Positions 30,776 to 39,911 of a stretch of 64,000 bases of DNA are shown piece after piece (positions within the stretch are counted from its first letter, which is position 1; each line of letters starts with the position of its first letter). The stretch is from Candidatus Nitrosopelagicus sp. (GTDB taxonomy: Archaea > Thermoproteota > Nitrososphaeria > Nitrososphaerales > Nitrosopumilaceae). The translations under genes and the position numbers were made by a program. The stretch is from the NCBI GenBank assembly GCA_028345295.1, contig JAOMDA010000001.1, positions 62,001-126,000 of the forward strand, written 5' to 3'. Under the pieces are notes generated by a model that did not search any database, was not told the DNA's origin, and worked only from the letters and a program-made list of their open reading frames with translations.

Positions 30776-31563
30776 ATATTTGCTTTACCGGGCATATATC
30801 CATCATAATCTACAATAACAGAAGAAAATCCAATCATTTGTAATTTTTCTGAAACTTCTTCGATTTTTTGTTGATCAATGAGTAAGGGAATCTTATCTAG
30901 ATCAACTTCAATTTTTGCAACACCATCTAAATCTCTAACACGAACTTGTTTTACATCAATACTTTGTTTAATCATTAATTCTCCCATCTCAACTCGAGCT
31001 AATTTTTCTGCAGTTACTCTTTGTCCCCATGGAATACGAGATGCCAAACATGAGTTAGATGGTCTATCATAGACAGTTAAACCAAGAGTCTTTGTTTGCT
31101 TACGGATTTCTTGTTTTGTGAAATTTGTTTCTACTAATGGGCTTTTAATTCCATTCTTATGTAATGCATCAATTCCAGGTCGATAATCGCCAAGATCATC
31201 TACATGAGTTCCATCAACAATTACATCACTACCAAGTTTTTTTGATGTTACAAGTAGTTTCTCAGATAATTCATCACGACAATAAAAACAGCGATTTTTA
31301 TCGTTTCTTACAAAATTTTCATTCTGTAATTCATCATAACTAATCAGTATATGCCTAATTCCAATTTCCTCAGTAATTTTTTTTGCAGAATCTAATTCAT
31401 CCTCTGCCAGTGTTTTATAATCCGCGGTGACAGCAACTGCATTTTTTCCAATTTTTTCAAATGCTGCATAAGCTACTAATGCACTATCAACACCACCAGA
31501 CAATGATACTAAAACACTATTTTTATCACTAAACCAGTTGAGTAGATCTTGATATTTTTTCAT
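30772..31563 (-). CDS. larE: ATP-dependent sacrificial sulfur transferase LarE
   Basis: 263 aa. PP-loop SLSGGVDSAL near residue 20 activates the pyridinium carboxylate by AMP; CFYCRDEL and SNSCLASRIPWGQ follow, the latter Cys aligning with the sacrificial Cys of Lactobacillus LarE. It thiolates the nickel-pincer precursor. Its start overlaps larC by 4 nt and its end touches the convergent PEFG gene. Confidence 0.9.
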   Translation of the reverse strand: MKKYQDLLNWFSDKNSVLVSLSGGVDSALVAYAAFEKIGKNAVAVTADYKTLAEDELDSAKKITEEIGIRHILISYDELQNENFVRNDKNRCFYCRDELSEKLLVTSKKLGSDVIVDGTHVDDLGDYRPGIDALHKNGIKSPLVETNFTKQEIRKQTKTLGLTVYDRPSNSCLASRIPWGQRVTAEKLARVEMGELMIKQSIDVKQVRVRDLDGVAKIEVDLDKIPLLIDQQKIEEVSEKLQMIGFSSVIVDYDGYMPGKANI

Positions 31564-32777
31564 TTTCTTACTTGATTGATTTTTTCTCTAAGTAACTCTT
31601 CAGTCTGATTAAATGACATATTTAATGAATTTGAGATGGATTTTATGTCTTCAAATTCTATTTTAAAATGAGAATTTCCTTTGACTACTTTATAATTAAC
31701 TGGAAATTTATGCCCATCAATTTCAACCGTATCTTGTTCCATTGATCTAGGAACAACATATCTTTCTGAATTTCGAATTCTGACACCAAGAGTTTTGGTT
31801 TCAGCAACTAGTAATTCCAAAATAGAATTCATTGATTCTGAATCACAGATTACAGATATCAATTGAGTTGGTCTACCTTTTTTTGTGATACCAGAAGTAA
31901 TCGTTACATCTTTTGCACCATTTATCATGATTTTTTCAATCATATTTCCTAAAATTTCACCAGATACATCATCAACATTAGTCTCTAGAACTTGAACTGT
32001 ATCTTTGACTAGATTGATTTTGGTTTTTCCATTTACAATTTTTAGGACATTAGCAAATTCTCCAAAATCCTTTGAGCCTGCACCATATCCTACAGAATTT
32101 ATCTTGACTGGTGGATAAAACTCAGAACATATTTTTGTCAAATTAACTAAAATACTTGCTCCAGTAGGAGTGGTTAATTCCTCTGTAATAGTTCCACCTT
32201 GAATAATTATTTCAGAATTTTTAAAAATTTCTAAAATTGCATATGCAGGATTTGATGTTTTTCCATGTGAAAATGTAACACTGCCACCGCCAATTGCAAC
32301 AGGCGAACAAATTATTTCATCGTTAAACAGGTTCAAATCATCTAGGGCAATTGCTGTACCAAGAATATCAACTACTGTATCAATACTTGCTGCTTCATGA
32401 AAATGGACTGATGATTCTGATTCTCCATGGACCTTGGATTCTGCAGAAATTAGAGTGTTAATAGTATTTGTTACAAAATTCAAACCAGATTTAGATAGTC
32501 CAATTTTTTTTGCTGCTTCTATAATACAATTCTTTACATCTATACCCTTTCTTTCATGAATATTTTCATCAATTTCTAAAACTAACTTAGTTGCGTCTTT
32601 TCCATTTTTTTGTACAGATATAAAATCAATATTTATAATCTTAGAATTATCTAAAAATGATTCTGCAGTGTAAATACCCTCAATAATTCTTGATTTATTT
32701 GCTCCAAGACTTACTAATGATGATAATATCATATCTCCTGATATCCCAGCAATCTGTGCATCAATGATTAGAACCAT
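31560..32777 (-). CDS. larC: Nickel-pincer cofactor biosynthesis protein LarC
   Basis: 405 aa from ATG 32777. DAQIAGISGDM opens the LarC1 region, VHFHEAASIDTVVDILG is a conserved His-rich segment, and TPTGASIL and the LarC2 half (ETNVDDVSGEI, TSGITKKGRPTQL) follow. It inserts nickel into the NPN cofactor with CTP. In Lactobacillus the two halves are joined by programmed frameshift; here they are one frame. The alternative ATG at 32822 only adds a hydrophobic tail. Co-translated with larE. Confidence 0.92.
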   Translation of the reverse strand: MVLIIDAQIAGISGDMILSSLVSLGANKSRIIEGIYTAESFLDNSKIINIDFISVQKNGKDATKLVLEIDENIHERKGIDVKNCIIEAAKKIGLSKSGLNFVTNTINTLISAESKVHGESESSVHFHEAASIDTVVDILGTAIALDDLNLFNDEIICSPVAIGGGSVTFSHGKTSNPAYAILEIFKNSEIIIQGGTITEELTTPTGASILVNLTKICSEFYPPVKINSVGYGAGSKDFGEFANVLKIVNGKTKINLVKDTVQVLETNVDDVSGEILGNMIEKIMINGAKDVTITSGITKKGRPTQLISVICDSESMNSILELLVAETKTLGVRIRNSERYVVPRSMEQDTVEIDGHKFPVNYKVVKGNSHFKIEFEDIKSISNSLNMSFNQTEELLREKINQVRK

Positions 32778-32829
32778 AAAGTATGGATAGTAAAAATACA
32801 TAAAAATCTGTTTAAAGTTCAAAATAAGA

Positions 32830-32840
32830 TTTAATTAATC
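32830..32840 (+). promoter_or_regulatory. TATA box for malate dehydrogenase
   Basis: TTTAATTAATC centred about 25 nt before ATG 32859, supporting that start over the TTG at 32847. Confidence 0.45.
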
Positions 32841-32858
32841 AAAATCTTGAGCGCATAT

Positions 32859-33773
32859 ATGATCACAATAATAGGTGCAGGCAAAGTAGGTGGAGACGCA
32901 GCACTGTTTTCTGCAATAAAGCAATTAGATGATCAGATACTTCTCTTAGATATTGCAGAAGGACTTCCACAAGGTGAAGCGATGGATATCAATCATATGT
33001 TATCTGAGCAAGGCATTGACGTTGAAATCAAAGGTTCTAATAATTACGAAGATATGAAGGGTTCAAAAATTGTAGTAGTTGTTGCAGGTGCTGGACGAAA
33101 ACCTGGAATGACTAGAATGGATTTGCTGAAGATTAATGCAGGAGTTGTAAAAGATGTTGTAGGAAATATCAAAAAATATGCTGATGACTCGCTTATAATC
33201 CCTGTAACTAACCCATTAGATCCAATGGCATACATTACTTTCAAAACTTCTGATTTTGAAAAAAGCAGAGTTTTTGGAATGGGTGGAATGCTGGATTTAT
33301 CAAGATTCAAGCAATTTATCCATGAAGAAACTAATTCTTCACGAAAAGAAATCAATGCGTTAGTAATTGGTGAACATGGAGAAAACATGCTTCCCTTAAC
33401 CAGACTTGCAAAAATATCTGGAAAGCCTCTACCAGAAATTATTTCTCAAGAAAAACTTGATAATATCTTTACATTAACAAAAAATGTTGCAGCTGAAGTC
33501 ATCAAACTAAAGGGTGCCACAGTTCACGCACCTGGAAATGCAATTTCTGCAATGATAGATAATGTAGTCAATGATAAAAAACAAGTAATGCCAGTCTCTA
33601 CATACTTAGATGGAGAATATGGTTTTTCTGATGTTTCAATTGGAGTTCCTGCAATATTAGGTAAAAACGGTGTAGAGAAAATTATTGAGCTTGAATTAAA
33701 CGATAATGAGAAAGATTGGTTTGAAAAAGGTGTAAAAAGCGTTAAAGATGCAATTTCAGGCATAAATGTATAA
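32859..33773 (+). CDS. mdh: Malate dehydrogenase, LDH-like family
   Basis: 304 aa. NAD motif [16 protein letters not shown] at the start, substrate-binding Arg in [22 protein letters not shown] and the catalytic His in IGEHGENM. The Arg in MTRMDLL selects dicarboxylates, so malate rather than lactate. It interconverts malate and oxaloacetate in the TCA and 3-hydroxypropionate/4-hydroxybutyrate carbon network. It lies between divergent larC and larB. Confidence 0.92.
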   Translation: MITIIGAGKVGGDAALFSAIKQLDDQILLLDIAEGLPQGEAMDINHMLSEQGIDVEIKGSNNYEDMKGSKIVVVVAGAGRKPGMTRMDLLKINAGVVKDVVGNIKKYADDSLIIPVTNPLDPMAYITFKTSDFEKSRVFGMGGMLDLSRFKQFIHEETNSSRKEINALVIGEHGENMLPLTRLAKISGKPLPEIISQEKLDNIFTLTKNVAAEVIKLKGATVHAPGNAISAMIDNVVNDKKQVMPVSTYLDGEYGFSDVSIGVPAILGKNGVEKIIELELNDNEKDWFEKGVKSVKDAISGINV

Positions 33774-33776
33774 ACA

Positions 33777-33787
33777 GTTTTTAAATT
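33777..33787 (+). promoter_or_regulatory. TATA box for larB
   Basis: TTTTTAAATTC centred about 26 nt before the TTG at 33809, so larB is transcribed separately from mdh. Confidence 0.4.
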
Positions 33788-33808
33788 CATTACACAACAA
33801 GAAAAGAA

Positions 33809-34579
33809 TTGGATATTTCAGAAGTCTTAGAATCATTAAATCAAGGTAAAATTTCAGTAAGTAAAGCTAAGAAGCTTTTGGAATTATATTCAATTGAAGA
33901 AGTAGAAAAGTTTGCAAAAATTGACATTAATCGTAAAATGAGAAAAGGTATACCGGAAGTAATTTTTGCAGAGAGAAAGCAGTTACTAGAAATAAAAAAA
34001 ATTATTTCAAAAGTGTTAAAAAAATCAGATAGTGTTTTAGTCTCAAGAATTCAGAAAAAAGATTATCAAAAAGTAATAGACTATTCTAAAAAAAATAATT
34101 ATAAAATAAAAAGAGGAAAAAATACAACAACTACCTTAATTTTTAGAAAAGTTATTAAAAAATCTGGAGGTAAAATTGGAATCATCACTGCCGGAACATC
34201 AGATATTGGTGTTGCAGAAGAAGCCAAACTCATGTGTGAATCTATGAATTGTGAATGCATTACAAGTTATGATATTGGAATTGCAGGATTACACAGAACA
34301 TTTCCTATATTGAAAGAATTTGTTAAAAAAGATGTAGATGTTATTATTGTAGCAGCTGGAATGGAAGGTGCGTTAGCTTCAGTTGTATCATCTATAGTAA
34401 ATGTTCCAGTAATAGGGGTACCAACATCTGTTGGATATGGATATGGTGAAAAGGGAATAGCTGCATTAGCATCTATGCTTCAAAGTTGTTCATTAGGTCT
34501 TTCAGTTGTTAACATTGATAATGGAATAGGTGCAGGTGCAGTAGCTGCAAAAATAGCAAATCAAAACTCAAAAAAATAA
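33809..34579 (+). CDS. larB: Nickel-pincer cofactor biosynthesis protein LarB
   Basis: 256 aa, start TTG. The C-terminal half is the PurE-like domain of LarB: GIITAGTSDIGVAEEA, DIGIAGLHR, AAGMEGALASVV, GVPTSVGYGYGEKG, NIDNGIGAG. It carboxylates the nicotinate adenine dinucleotide ring in the first cofactor step. With larE and larC across mdh the pathway is complete. Confidence 0.92.
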   Translation: MDISEVLESLNQGKISVSKAKKLLELYSIEEVEKFAKIDINRKMRKGIPEVIFAERKQLLEIKKIISKVLKKSDSVLVSRIQKKDYQKVIDYSKKNNYKIKRGKNTTTTLIFRKVIKKSGGKIGIITAGTSDIGVAEEAKLMCESMNCECITSYDIGIAGLHRTFPILKEFVKKDVDVIIVAAGMEGALASVVSSIVNVPVIGVPTSVGYGYGEKGIAALASMLQSCSLGLSVVNIDNGIGAGAVAAKIANQNSKK

Positions 34580-34647
34580 TTTCTTACTAATTAATCGTTA
34601 GTTTTCTCGTAAATCATATATATCATACAAAAAGGTGGAAGTTAACG

Positions 34648-36216
34648 TTGAATGGAAAAAGAATTGTTCTTACTGCTGATAGAAGTTTAATGACAAATTA
34701 TAGAGGAAATTTTCTTTATGGCTTTATTGCATGTGGTCCATACGAAGTCTTACCAGAATGGGTTTTTGATAAAGTGTTTTGCCCACCAGTAGAAACTGAT
34801 ACTATTACAGGAGAAGCCAAAGTTGCACAAGTGGGTCTAAGAAGAGTTGAGGCTGCATTACATCAAGGTTACAAAAAAGAAGATGTATTTGTTGCAAATC
34901 CAGATTATTTAGCAAAATCAATTGGACCAGATACAAAAGTCGTAGGAATTAATGTTATGGATCCACTTGGAATGGCACCAGTTACAACTACAATGGCTCC
35001 AGAAAAACTATCCTATGTTGCAATGAAATTCAAAAAAATGTGTGCTGACATTATTCAATTGAAAAAAAAATATGATTTTAAAGTTGCAGTTGGTGGAAAT
35101 GGAGCATGGGAATTAGCAAAATCAGATAGGATGAAAGTTCATGGGATAGATACGGTTGTTGTTGGTGAAGCCGATGAACTTGCATTAGATTTGTTTCATG
35201 AATTAGAATCAGGCGAAGCCCCAGAAATGATGCATTGTTTTGTTAAGAATATTCAAAATATTCCAGAAATTACTGGTCCTACTGTGAATTCATTGATTGA
35301 AGCTATGAGAGGTTGTGGAAGAGGATGTGATTTTTGTGACGTCAATAAGCGCTCTAAAAAAGATCTACCAGTTGAAAGACTCGTAAGAGAAGCAAAGATG
35401 AATCTTGATTATGGATTTGATTCTGTTTGGTTACATTCAGATGAAATGTTACTTTATGGATGTGAAAGCAGAGACTTTCAGCCAAACTATGATGCAATTG
35501 TAGAACTTTGGAAAGCATTAAAAAATTTAGGTGCAAACTTTATCGGAACTACACATATGACATTTTCTGCAATAGCTGCAGACCCAAAACTGCTACACGA
35601 TATTTCAGAAATTAATGGAATGCATAACAATGGAAGATGGCTATCAACGAATTTGGGGATTGAAACTGTAGCACCCAGTATGGTAAAAAAACATCTAGGA
35701 GTAAAAACAAAACCATTCTCAGTTGATGAATGGGGTTGGGTTGTTCGCGAGGGTGCAAAAATAATGAATGAAAATCATTGGTTCCCAGCAGCTACAATAA
35801 TAATTGGATGGCCCGATGAAACTCCTGATGAAACTCAATATACAATTGATATGATGCAGGACTTCAGAGCCACTGACTTTAGGGGTCTAGTAGCTCCACT
35901 ACTATACCAAGATTTTAGTGAAAAGAATTCTATGCACTTTGGAAACTTGAATGAAGCACAGTTTACACTATTTTGGAAATGTTGGGAAAATAATTTACGT
36001 GTGATTAATGATATAATCCCAATAATTCTAAGAAACAAGACGTATGGACCGCCAATGAAGATTTTCATGTATGGAATTCTCAAAGCAGGAACATGGGCTA
36101 TAATGAGATATCTAAGAGGTCTCTGTAAGGACTTGTTTAATGGTAGATTACCAGAAGACATTGTAGAAAAATATGCTAGAAGTAGATCTGTTGCTGCACC
36201 AAACTATACAAAATAG
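34648..36216 (+). CDS. B12-binding-type radical SAM enzyme
   Basis: 522 aa, start TTG. An N-terminal Rossmann-like domain (about 1-200, with VVGINVMDPLG and VAVGGNGAWELAKSDR...VVVGEADE) resembles the cobalamin domain of class B radical SAM enzymes. The SAM cluster motif CGRGCDFC has Cys at 223, 227 and 230. A C-terminal domain (400-522) includes a hydrophobic helix near the membrane. Members include hopanoid and GDGT-ring (Grs) methyl/cyclising enzymes; the Grs link is a guess from taxon and layout. Confidence 0.8.
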   Translation: MNGKRIVLTADRSLMTNYRGNFLYGFIACGPYEVLPEWVFDKVFCPPVETDTITGEAKVAQVGLRRVEAALHQGYKKEDVFVANPDYLAKSIGPDTKVVGINVMDPLGMAPVTTTMAPEKLSYVAMKFKKMCADIIQLKKKYDFKVAVGGNGAWELAKSDRMKVHGIDTVVVGEADELALDLFHELESGEAPEMMHCFVKNIQNIPEITGPTVNSLIEAMRGCGRGCDFCDVNKRSKKDLPVERLVREAKMNLDYGFDSVWLHSDEMLLYGCESRDFQPNYDAIVELWKALKNLGANFIGTTHMTFSAIAADPKLLHDISEINGMHNNGRWLSTNLGIETVAPSMVKKHLGVKTKPFSVDEWGWVVREGAKIMNENHWFPAATIIIGWPDETPDETQYTIDMMQDFRATDFRGLVAPLLYQDFSEKNSMHFGNLNEAQFTLFWKCWENNLRVINDIIPIILRNKTYGPPMKIFMYGILKAGTWAIMRYLRGLCKDLFNGRLPEDIVEKYARSRSVAAPNYTK

Positions 36217-36221
36217 AAAAA

Positions 36222-36545
36222 TTAAAGTTGTTCTATTGCTTGATCGGCAATTGTATTTCTTTTTGGTGTTATTGAAATAAAATACTGCTTGTCAGCACGT
36301 TCAACTGCTTCAACTTTTGTAATACTTTTTGATACAACATCAAACTCGTGTATTCCATTTTCTAGTTCACCTTTTGTATATAACATTAGAAATGTATCAC
36401 CGCCGGTTGGACTTAATGGGATAAAAGAGCAGATGTATCCTTTGTACGAATTTATTGGCATTGTATTTTTCATTGGTGGTGCCACGGATGCAAGATACAT
36501 GAACATGTCTTCTACATTATCAAATTCTTCATACTCAACATTCAT
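36222..36545 (-). CDS. Protein of unknown function, 107 aa
   Basis: Acidic soluble protein: NVEYEEFDNVEDMFMYLASVAPP at the N-terminus, then beta-rich strands (KGYICSFIPLSPTGGDTFLMLYTKGE, KQYFISITPKRN). No signal or membrane segment, no family recognised. It ends 5 nt from the convergent radical SAM stop. Confidence 0.6.
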   Translation of the reverse strand: MNVEYEEFDNVEDMFMYLASVAPPMKNTMPINSYKGYICSFIPLSPTGGDTFLMLYTKGELENGIHEFDVVSKSITKVEAVERADKQYFISITPKRNTIADQAIEQL

Positions 36546-36582
36546 GATCGTAATGATATGATAGAATATAATAAGTTAGAGA

Positions 36583-37551
36583 TTACTTCATTCTCTTTTT
36601 GAGTGCAATAATCACAACTGCTGGGGCTACAAAGTACATTCCAATGTTTAGCATTATGATTCCAATACCATAACCTAGCATTTCTTGTTCTGTATCAATG
36701 TCAACATAGTTTAGTATAGTAAGTGATGTAAGTAGTGGTGTTAATCCAACCTTTACTGCCTCTTTGAATACTGGATTCTCTCTTTCATAGTCTGCTATTG
36801 TTGGGCTGAATGAATAATAGAATTGATTAAATGCTGTCATAAATGATATGCCAGACTGTGTTTGTAGTACTGTGTTATCACGAATTTCTCTCAAGAACTG
36901 TACTTGTGGTGCCATTTCACTACCATATGCTGCTGTTGCAATTAGACAGCCACCGCCTTTTTCTTCTTGTGCAACTACACACTTACCATCTTCAAGAACA
37001 GTTCCTTCTCCACACATTGGTTCTGGTTCTGGTTCTGGTTCTGGTTCAACAATTGCTACTGGTTCTGGTATTGGTTCTGATATTGGTTCTGGTGTTGGTT
37101 CTGGTGTTGGTTCTGGTGTTGGTTCTGGTGTTGGTTCTGGTGTTGGAATAGCTACAGTACCACCACTTCCTCCAGTATAATTGAAACTAGTTGAACCTTC
37201 GTTTTTATTATAAATTGCAGTGACAGTGTATTCTCCAGCTGAACTCATTTGACCGCCAGGGGTGATTTGTGTCACAAAGTCTCCATCTCTATCTAGTGAT
37301 ACTTGTGCAATTGCAACTAGTGATCCATCATCTTTTTGGACTTTAATAATTACAGGTACGTTAAATTCAGATAGTATAGATTCTTTTACATGACCTGAAA
37401 TTCCTATAACACCAGTTTCTCCATATGCTGGAAAATCAGTTGTTACTGAGATTGGTGGAACATTACTCTGTGCACTAACTGCACCAGTAAGGCCATATGA
37501 CATAATTGATAAACTAAGTAATAAAATTGCAAAAGTTCCATATATTCGCAT
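36583..37551 (-). CDS. Exported protein with Pro-Glu repeats and CFI-box C-terminus
   Basis: 322 aa. Signal peptide 1-27, a beta-sandwich like the PEFG proteins ([18 protein letters not shown]), then a low-complexity spacer of TPEP and EPEP units (about 136-178). After [14 protein letters not shown] comes the CFI-box motif [24 protein letters not shown] and two membrane segments. CFI-box ends are proposed sorting or anchoring signals. The spacer is probably wall-spanning. Confidence 0.8.
   Translation of the reverse strand: MRIYGTFAILLLSLSIMSYGLTGAVSAQSNVPPISVTTDFPAYGETGVIGISGHVKESILSEFNVPVIIKVQKDDGSLVAIAQVSLDRDGDFVTQITPGGQMSSAGEYTVTAIYNKNEGSTSFNYTGGSGGTVAIPTPEPTPEPTPEPTPEPTPEPISEPIPEPVAIVEPEPEPEPEPMCGEGTVLEDGKCVVAQEEKGGGCLIATAAYGSEMAPQVQFLREIRDNTVLQTQSGISFMTAFNQFYYSFSPTIADYERENPVFKEAVKVGLTPLLTSLTILNYVDIDTEQEMLGYGIGIIMLNIGMYFVAPAVVIIALKKRMK
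37019..37147. repeat. 6/12-bp tandem repeat in a coding region
   Basis: Units of GGTTCT and the 12-mer GGTTCTGGTGTT on the plus strand (about five full 12-mers), coding for PEPE and PTPE on the minus strand. Likely to vary in copy number. Confidence 0.85.
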
Positions 37552-37638
37552 TTATGATAATTCAATACTGCGACTATTTATCATAGAGTGATAAAAAAAT
37601 TGACAAAAATAAGACAAATTTTGTTATTTTAGAAAATT

Positions 37639-38808
37639 TTAGATGAAAATACTGGTCAAATACATTACAACTAATCCTAATCCAATACCAAGAATAATTG
37701 ATGTGTTAGAAAGTGTATTTTCGCTCTCTTCTCGTATATACTGAATAATTGATACAACTACTTGAAATATTGCACCGGCTCCTATTGACAAAAAAACGAC
37801 AGTTGAAAAAGGTGAGAAAGAGAATCCTCCTACCCATGTCCCAAAAATTGCTGGTGTTCCTGCAATAAGTCCTAGGCAGATTAATCTTAAAATCATGGCT
37901 TTTGTTCTTGCCATTGGAGCAGCAATTGCAAATCCTTCTGTTGTATTATGAATTGCAAAGCCTACAATTAGGAAAGTACTCAATGCAACCTGCCCAAGTG
38001 CTATTGCAGCGCCTACAGCCAAACCTTCACCAAAATTATGAAATCCTATTCCGACAGCAATCATCAAAGAAATTGCTAGAGGTTTTGAAATTTTGGAAAA
38101 TTGTGATTTTCTGATTAAACTGTTACCTATAGCAAATAGAATCAAAAATGATAATATTGTTACAGTTACAATGAGTAATTGACCATTAAAAATTTCCGAT
38201 AGGTGATTTTGAGAGATCTCTGATGCTTCTTCAATTGCATCAAATGCTAAAAAGAGAAGTAACCCTACTGTAAAAGCCAGAAAAAATCGATATTTGTTAC
38301 TTCCAAGTTTTTGAATAAATGAAAACCATAAAAGTCCAATCATTATTGGTACTATGCCAATTAGAAATCCAATTAATCCTAAATAACCAATAAGTTCTGC
38401 ATTTACTTCGAGTTTAAGTGATGCTGCATCCACAGATTTTTCAAACCGTGTTCCATCATCAGTTGTTAGACCAATACTATATGGTTGACCTTCATTCCAA
38501 TCATAAGGAATTCTAACCAACGCTGTTTCAAATTTTGTTAGATGATTATCAGGTTCTATTGCTGCAGGTTGTATTCTGTCATTAACATCAGCTACTGTGA
38601 TATTGACATCAATAGGTCCAGTGTTTCTAACTATTGCTTGTATCTCGCCATCAACAAAATCAATTTGTTCTATATGAATATCAGGTAAGACTAAACCAAA
38701 TTCAAGAAAACTTGTACCTGGACCCATTAAAAAAGCAATTACAATTGCTAAAAGCATTAATGGACCAATAGCACTTAGTACAATTTTATAATTTGAAATC
38801 TCTGCCAT
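37639..38808 (-). CDS. ZIP-family metal transporter with extracytoplasmic domain
   Basis: 389 aa, longer than ordinary ZIP (about 260). An N-terminal helix is followed by a roughly 110-residue beta-rich domain with an immunoglobulin-like pattern (FVDGEIQAIVRNTGPIDVNITVADV). The ZIP core follows with metal-site motifs HNFGEGLAVGAA and HNTTEGFAIAAP. It probably imports zinc, iron or manganese. It starts 2 nt after the multicopper oxidase stop, so they share a transcript. Confidence 0.88.
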   Translation of the reverse strand: MAEISNYKIVLSAIGPLMLLAIVIAFLMGPGTSFLEFGLVLPDIHIEQIDFVDGEIQAIVRNTGPIDVNITVADVNDRIQPAAIEPDNHLTKFETALVRIPYDWNEGQPYSIGLTTDDGTRFEKSVDAASLKLEVNAELIGYLGLIGFLIGIVPIMIGLLWFSFIQKLGSNKYRFFLAFTVGLLLFLAFDAIEEASEISQNHLSEIFNGQLLIVTVTILSFLILFAIGNSLIRKSQFSKISKPLAISLMIAVGIGFHNFGEGLAVGAAIALGQVALSTFLIVGFAIHNTTEGFAIAAPMARTKAMILRLICLGLIAGTPAIFGTWVGGFSFSPFSTVVFLSIGAGAIFQVVVSIIQYIREESENTLSNTSIILGIGLGLVVMYLTSIFI

Positions 38809-38810
38809 GA

Positions 38811-39863
38811 TTAAATTTCATCACTAATATTTTTGTTAGTGTCTTTAGCTAAGAAAGAACCGACCCAACCTTTTTCAGAAAATTCTGTGTTATGTGCATG
38901 AAACATGTAAAGACCAGGATATTTGTACTCAAATTCAAGAATTTCTCTTTCACCTTGTGACATTGTTAACATATCATTGAATCCTGCTGGAACTGTGTCA
39001 GTTCCTGCAGGATAATGATGGAAAAGAGTTCCATGTAAATGAAAATTATTTACTGGATCAAATTCTAAAATATTTACTACGTATGCACGGATTAATTCAT
39101 TTGTTGAAATTTCTACTGGATGATGTTGATAATAGAATGGAACTGTATTTGCACCATAAAAATTATTTTCGCCATCAAAGTCTGTATCTAATCCATTTAG
39201 AACAAAAACTAGTTCATCTGCTTGGGCTCTTCCTTCCTTTGGATCTACTATGTATGCACCATAAAGTCCATGAGCAATATGCTCTTCAACAGGATGAACG
39301 TGGCAATGATACAGGTGTAAGCCTACAGGCTCAGCAAAAAATTCATAGATAAATTTTCCACCAGGTCCTACATTTTCAAAAACACCGTCCATTTCGGCTT
39401 TATGAATACCATGAAAATGCATTGTATGAGATTTTGAACCCTCATTTGAGAAATGGACACGAACTAGATCACCTTCTGTTGCACGAATTGTTGGTCCTGG
39501 TACAGTTCCATTAAAAGTCCAGACATTATAAAATACTCCTGGTGAAACCTCCATCACCTGATCATCTCGTGCAGTAATTGTAAATTCTCGAAGTATTGTA
39601 CCATCTTCTAGTTCAGAGACAGTTCCATAATCAAAATCTCGTAAATAAGATTCTGGATCAAACTCTAGTAATTCTCCTGTATATCCAATTGGGTCAATTA
39701 TATCACCTGTAGTTTGTATTGCAAGTCCAGTGTGTGTAAGAAATGTTTTTGGTTCTTCTGCAGCGTCACTTACTGCTGGAATAACAAAATACAATGTTGA
39801 AATTGAGACTACTATTACCAATATCATAAACATTTTTTTAGATTGATTATTTTTCTCCAACAA
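38811..39863 (-). CDS. Two-domain multicopper oxidase
   Basis: 350 aa, signal anchor at about 11-33. Domain 1: MHFHGIH and HLYHCHVHPVEEH, which contains the type 1 Cys between type 3 histidines. Domain 2: NNFHLHGTLFHH and MFHAHNTEFSEKGW, with no Cys, so type 1 copper is in domain 1 only (type C layout). It oxidises a metal or organic substrate with O2, outside the membrane. Pairing with ZIP suggests a metal-oxidation role, as for ferroxidases. Confidence 0.9.
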   Translation of the reverse strand: MLEKNNQSKKMFMILVIVVSISTLYFVIPAVSDAAEEPKTFLTHTGLAIQTTGDIIDPIGYTGELLEFDPESYLRDFDYGTVSELEDGTILREFTITARDDQVMEVSPGVFYNVWTFNGTVPGPTIRATEGDLVRVHFSNEGSKSHTMHFHGIHKAEMDGVFENVGPGGKFIYEFFAEPVGLHLYHCHVHPVEEHIAHGLYGAYIVDPKEGRAQADELVFVLNGLDTDFDGENNFYGANTVPFYYQHHPVEISTNELIRAYVVNILEFDPVNNFHLHGTLFHHYPAGTDTVPAGFNDMLTMSQGEREILEFEYKYPGLYMFHAHNTEFSEKGWVGSFLAKDTNKNISDEI

Positions 39864-39880
39864 AATTCCACTATTTGAAT

Positions 39881-39891
39881 GATATTTAAAA
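39881..39891 (-). promoter_or_regulatory. TATA box of multicopper oxidase-ZIP operon
   Basis: TTTTAAATATC on the minus strand, about 25 nt before the ATG at 39863. The palindromic operator stands directly upstream of it. Confidence 0.5.
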
Positions 39892-39892
39892 T

Positions 39893-39906
39893 TTAGCCTA
39901 GGCTAA
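39893..39906. promoter_or_regulatory. Perfect 14-bp palindrome (operator 1)
   Basis: TTAGCCTAGGCTAA, exactly self-complementary, adjoining the TATA box of the multicopper oxidase. The TTAG...CTAA ends recall DtxR/IdeR/MntR-type boxes. Confidence 0.6.
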
Positions 39907-39911
39907 CTTTA

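Noticed and set aside
31560-32822. Frameshift or pseudogene in larC or any other gene
   Set aside because: All main genes read through in a single frame with family-typical length; I found no broken gene.
37019-37147. Tandem repeat as a CRISPR array
   Set aside because: Units of 6-12 bp with no spacers, in frame within a gene; no cas gene in the window.
36843-37180. Plus-strand frames with Gly-Ser or Val-Leu repeats
   Set aside because: Shadows of the 12-bp repeat in the CFI-box gene on the opposite strand.
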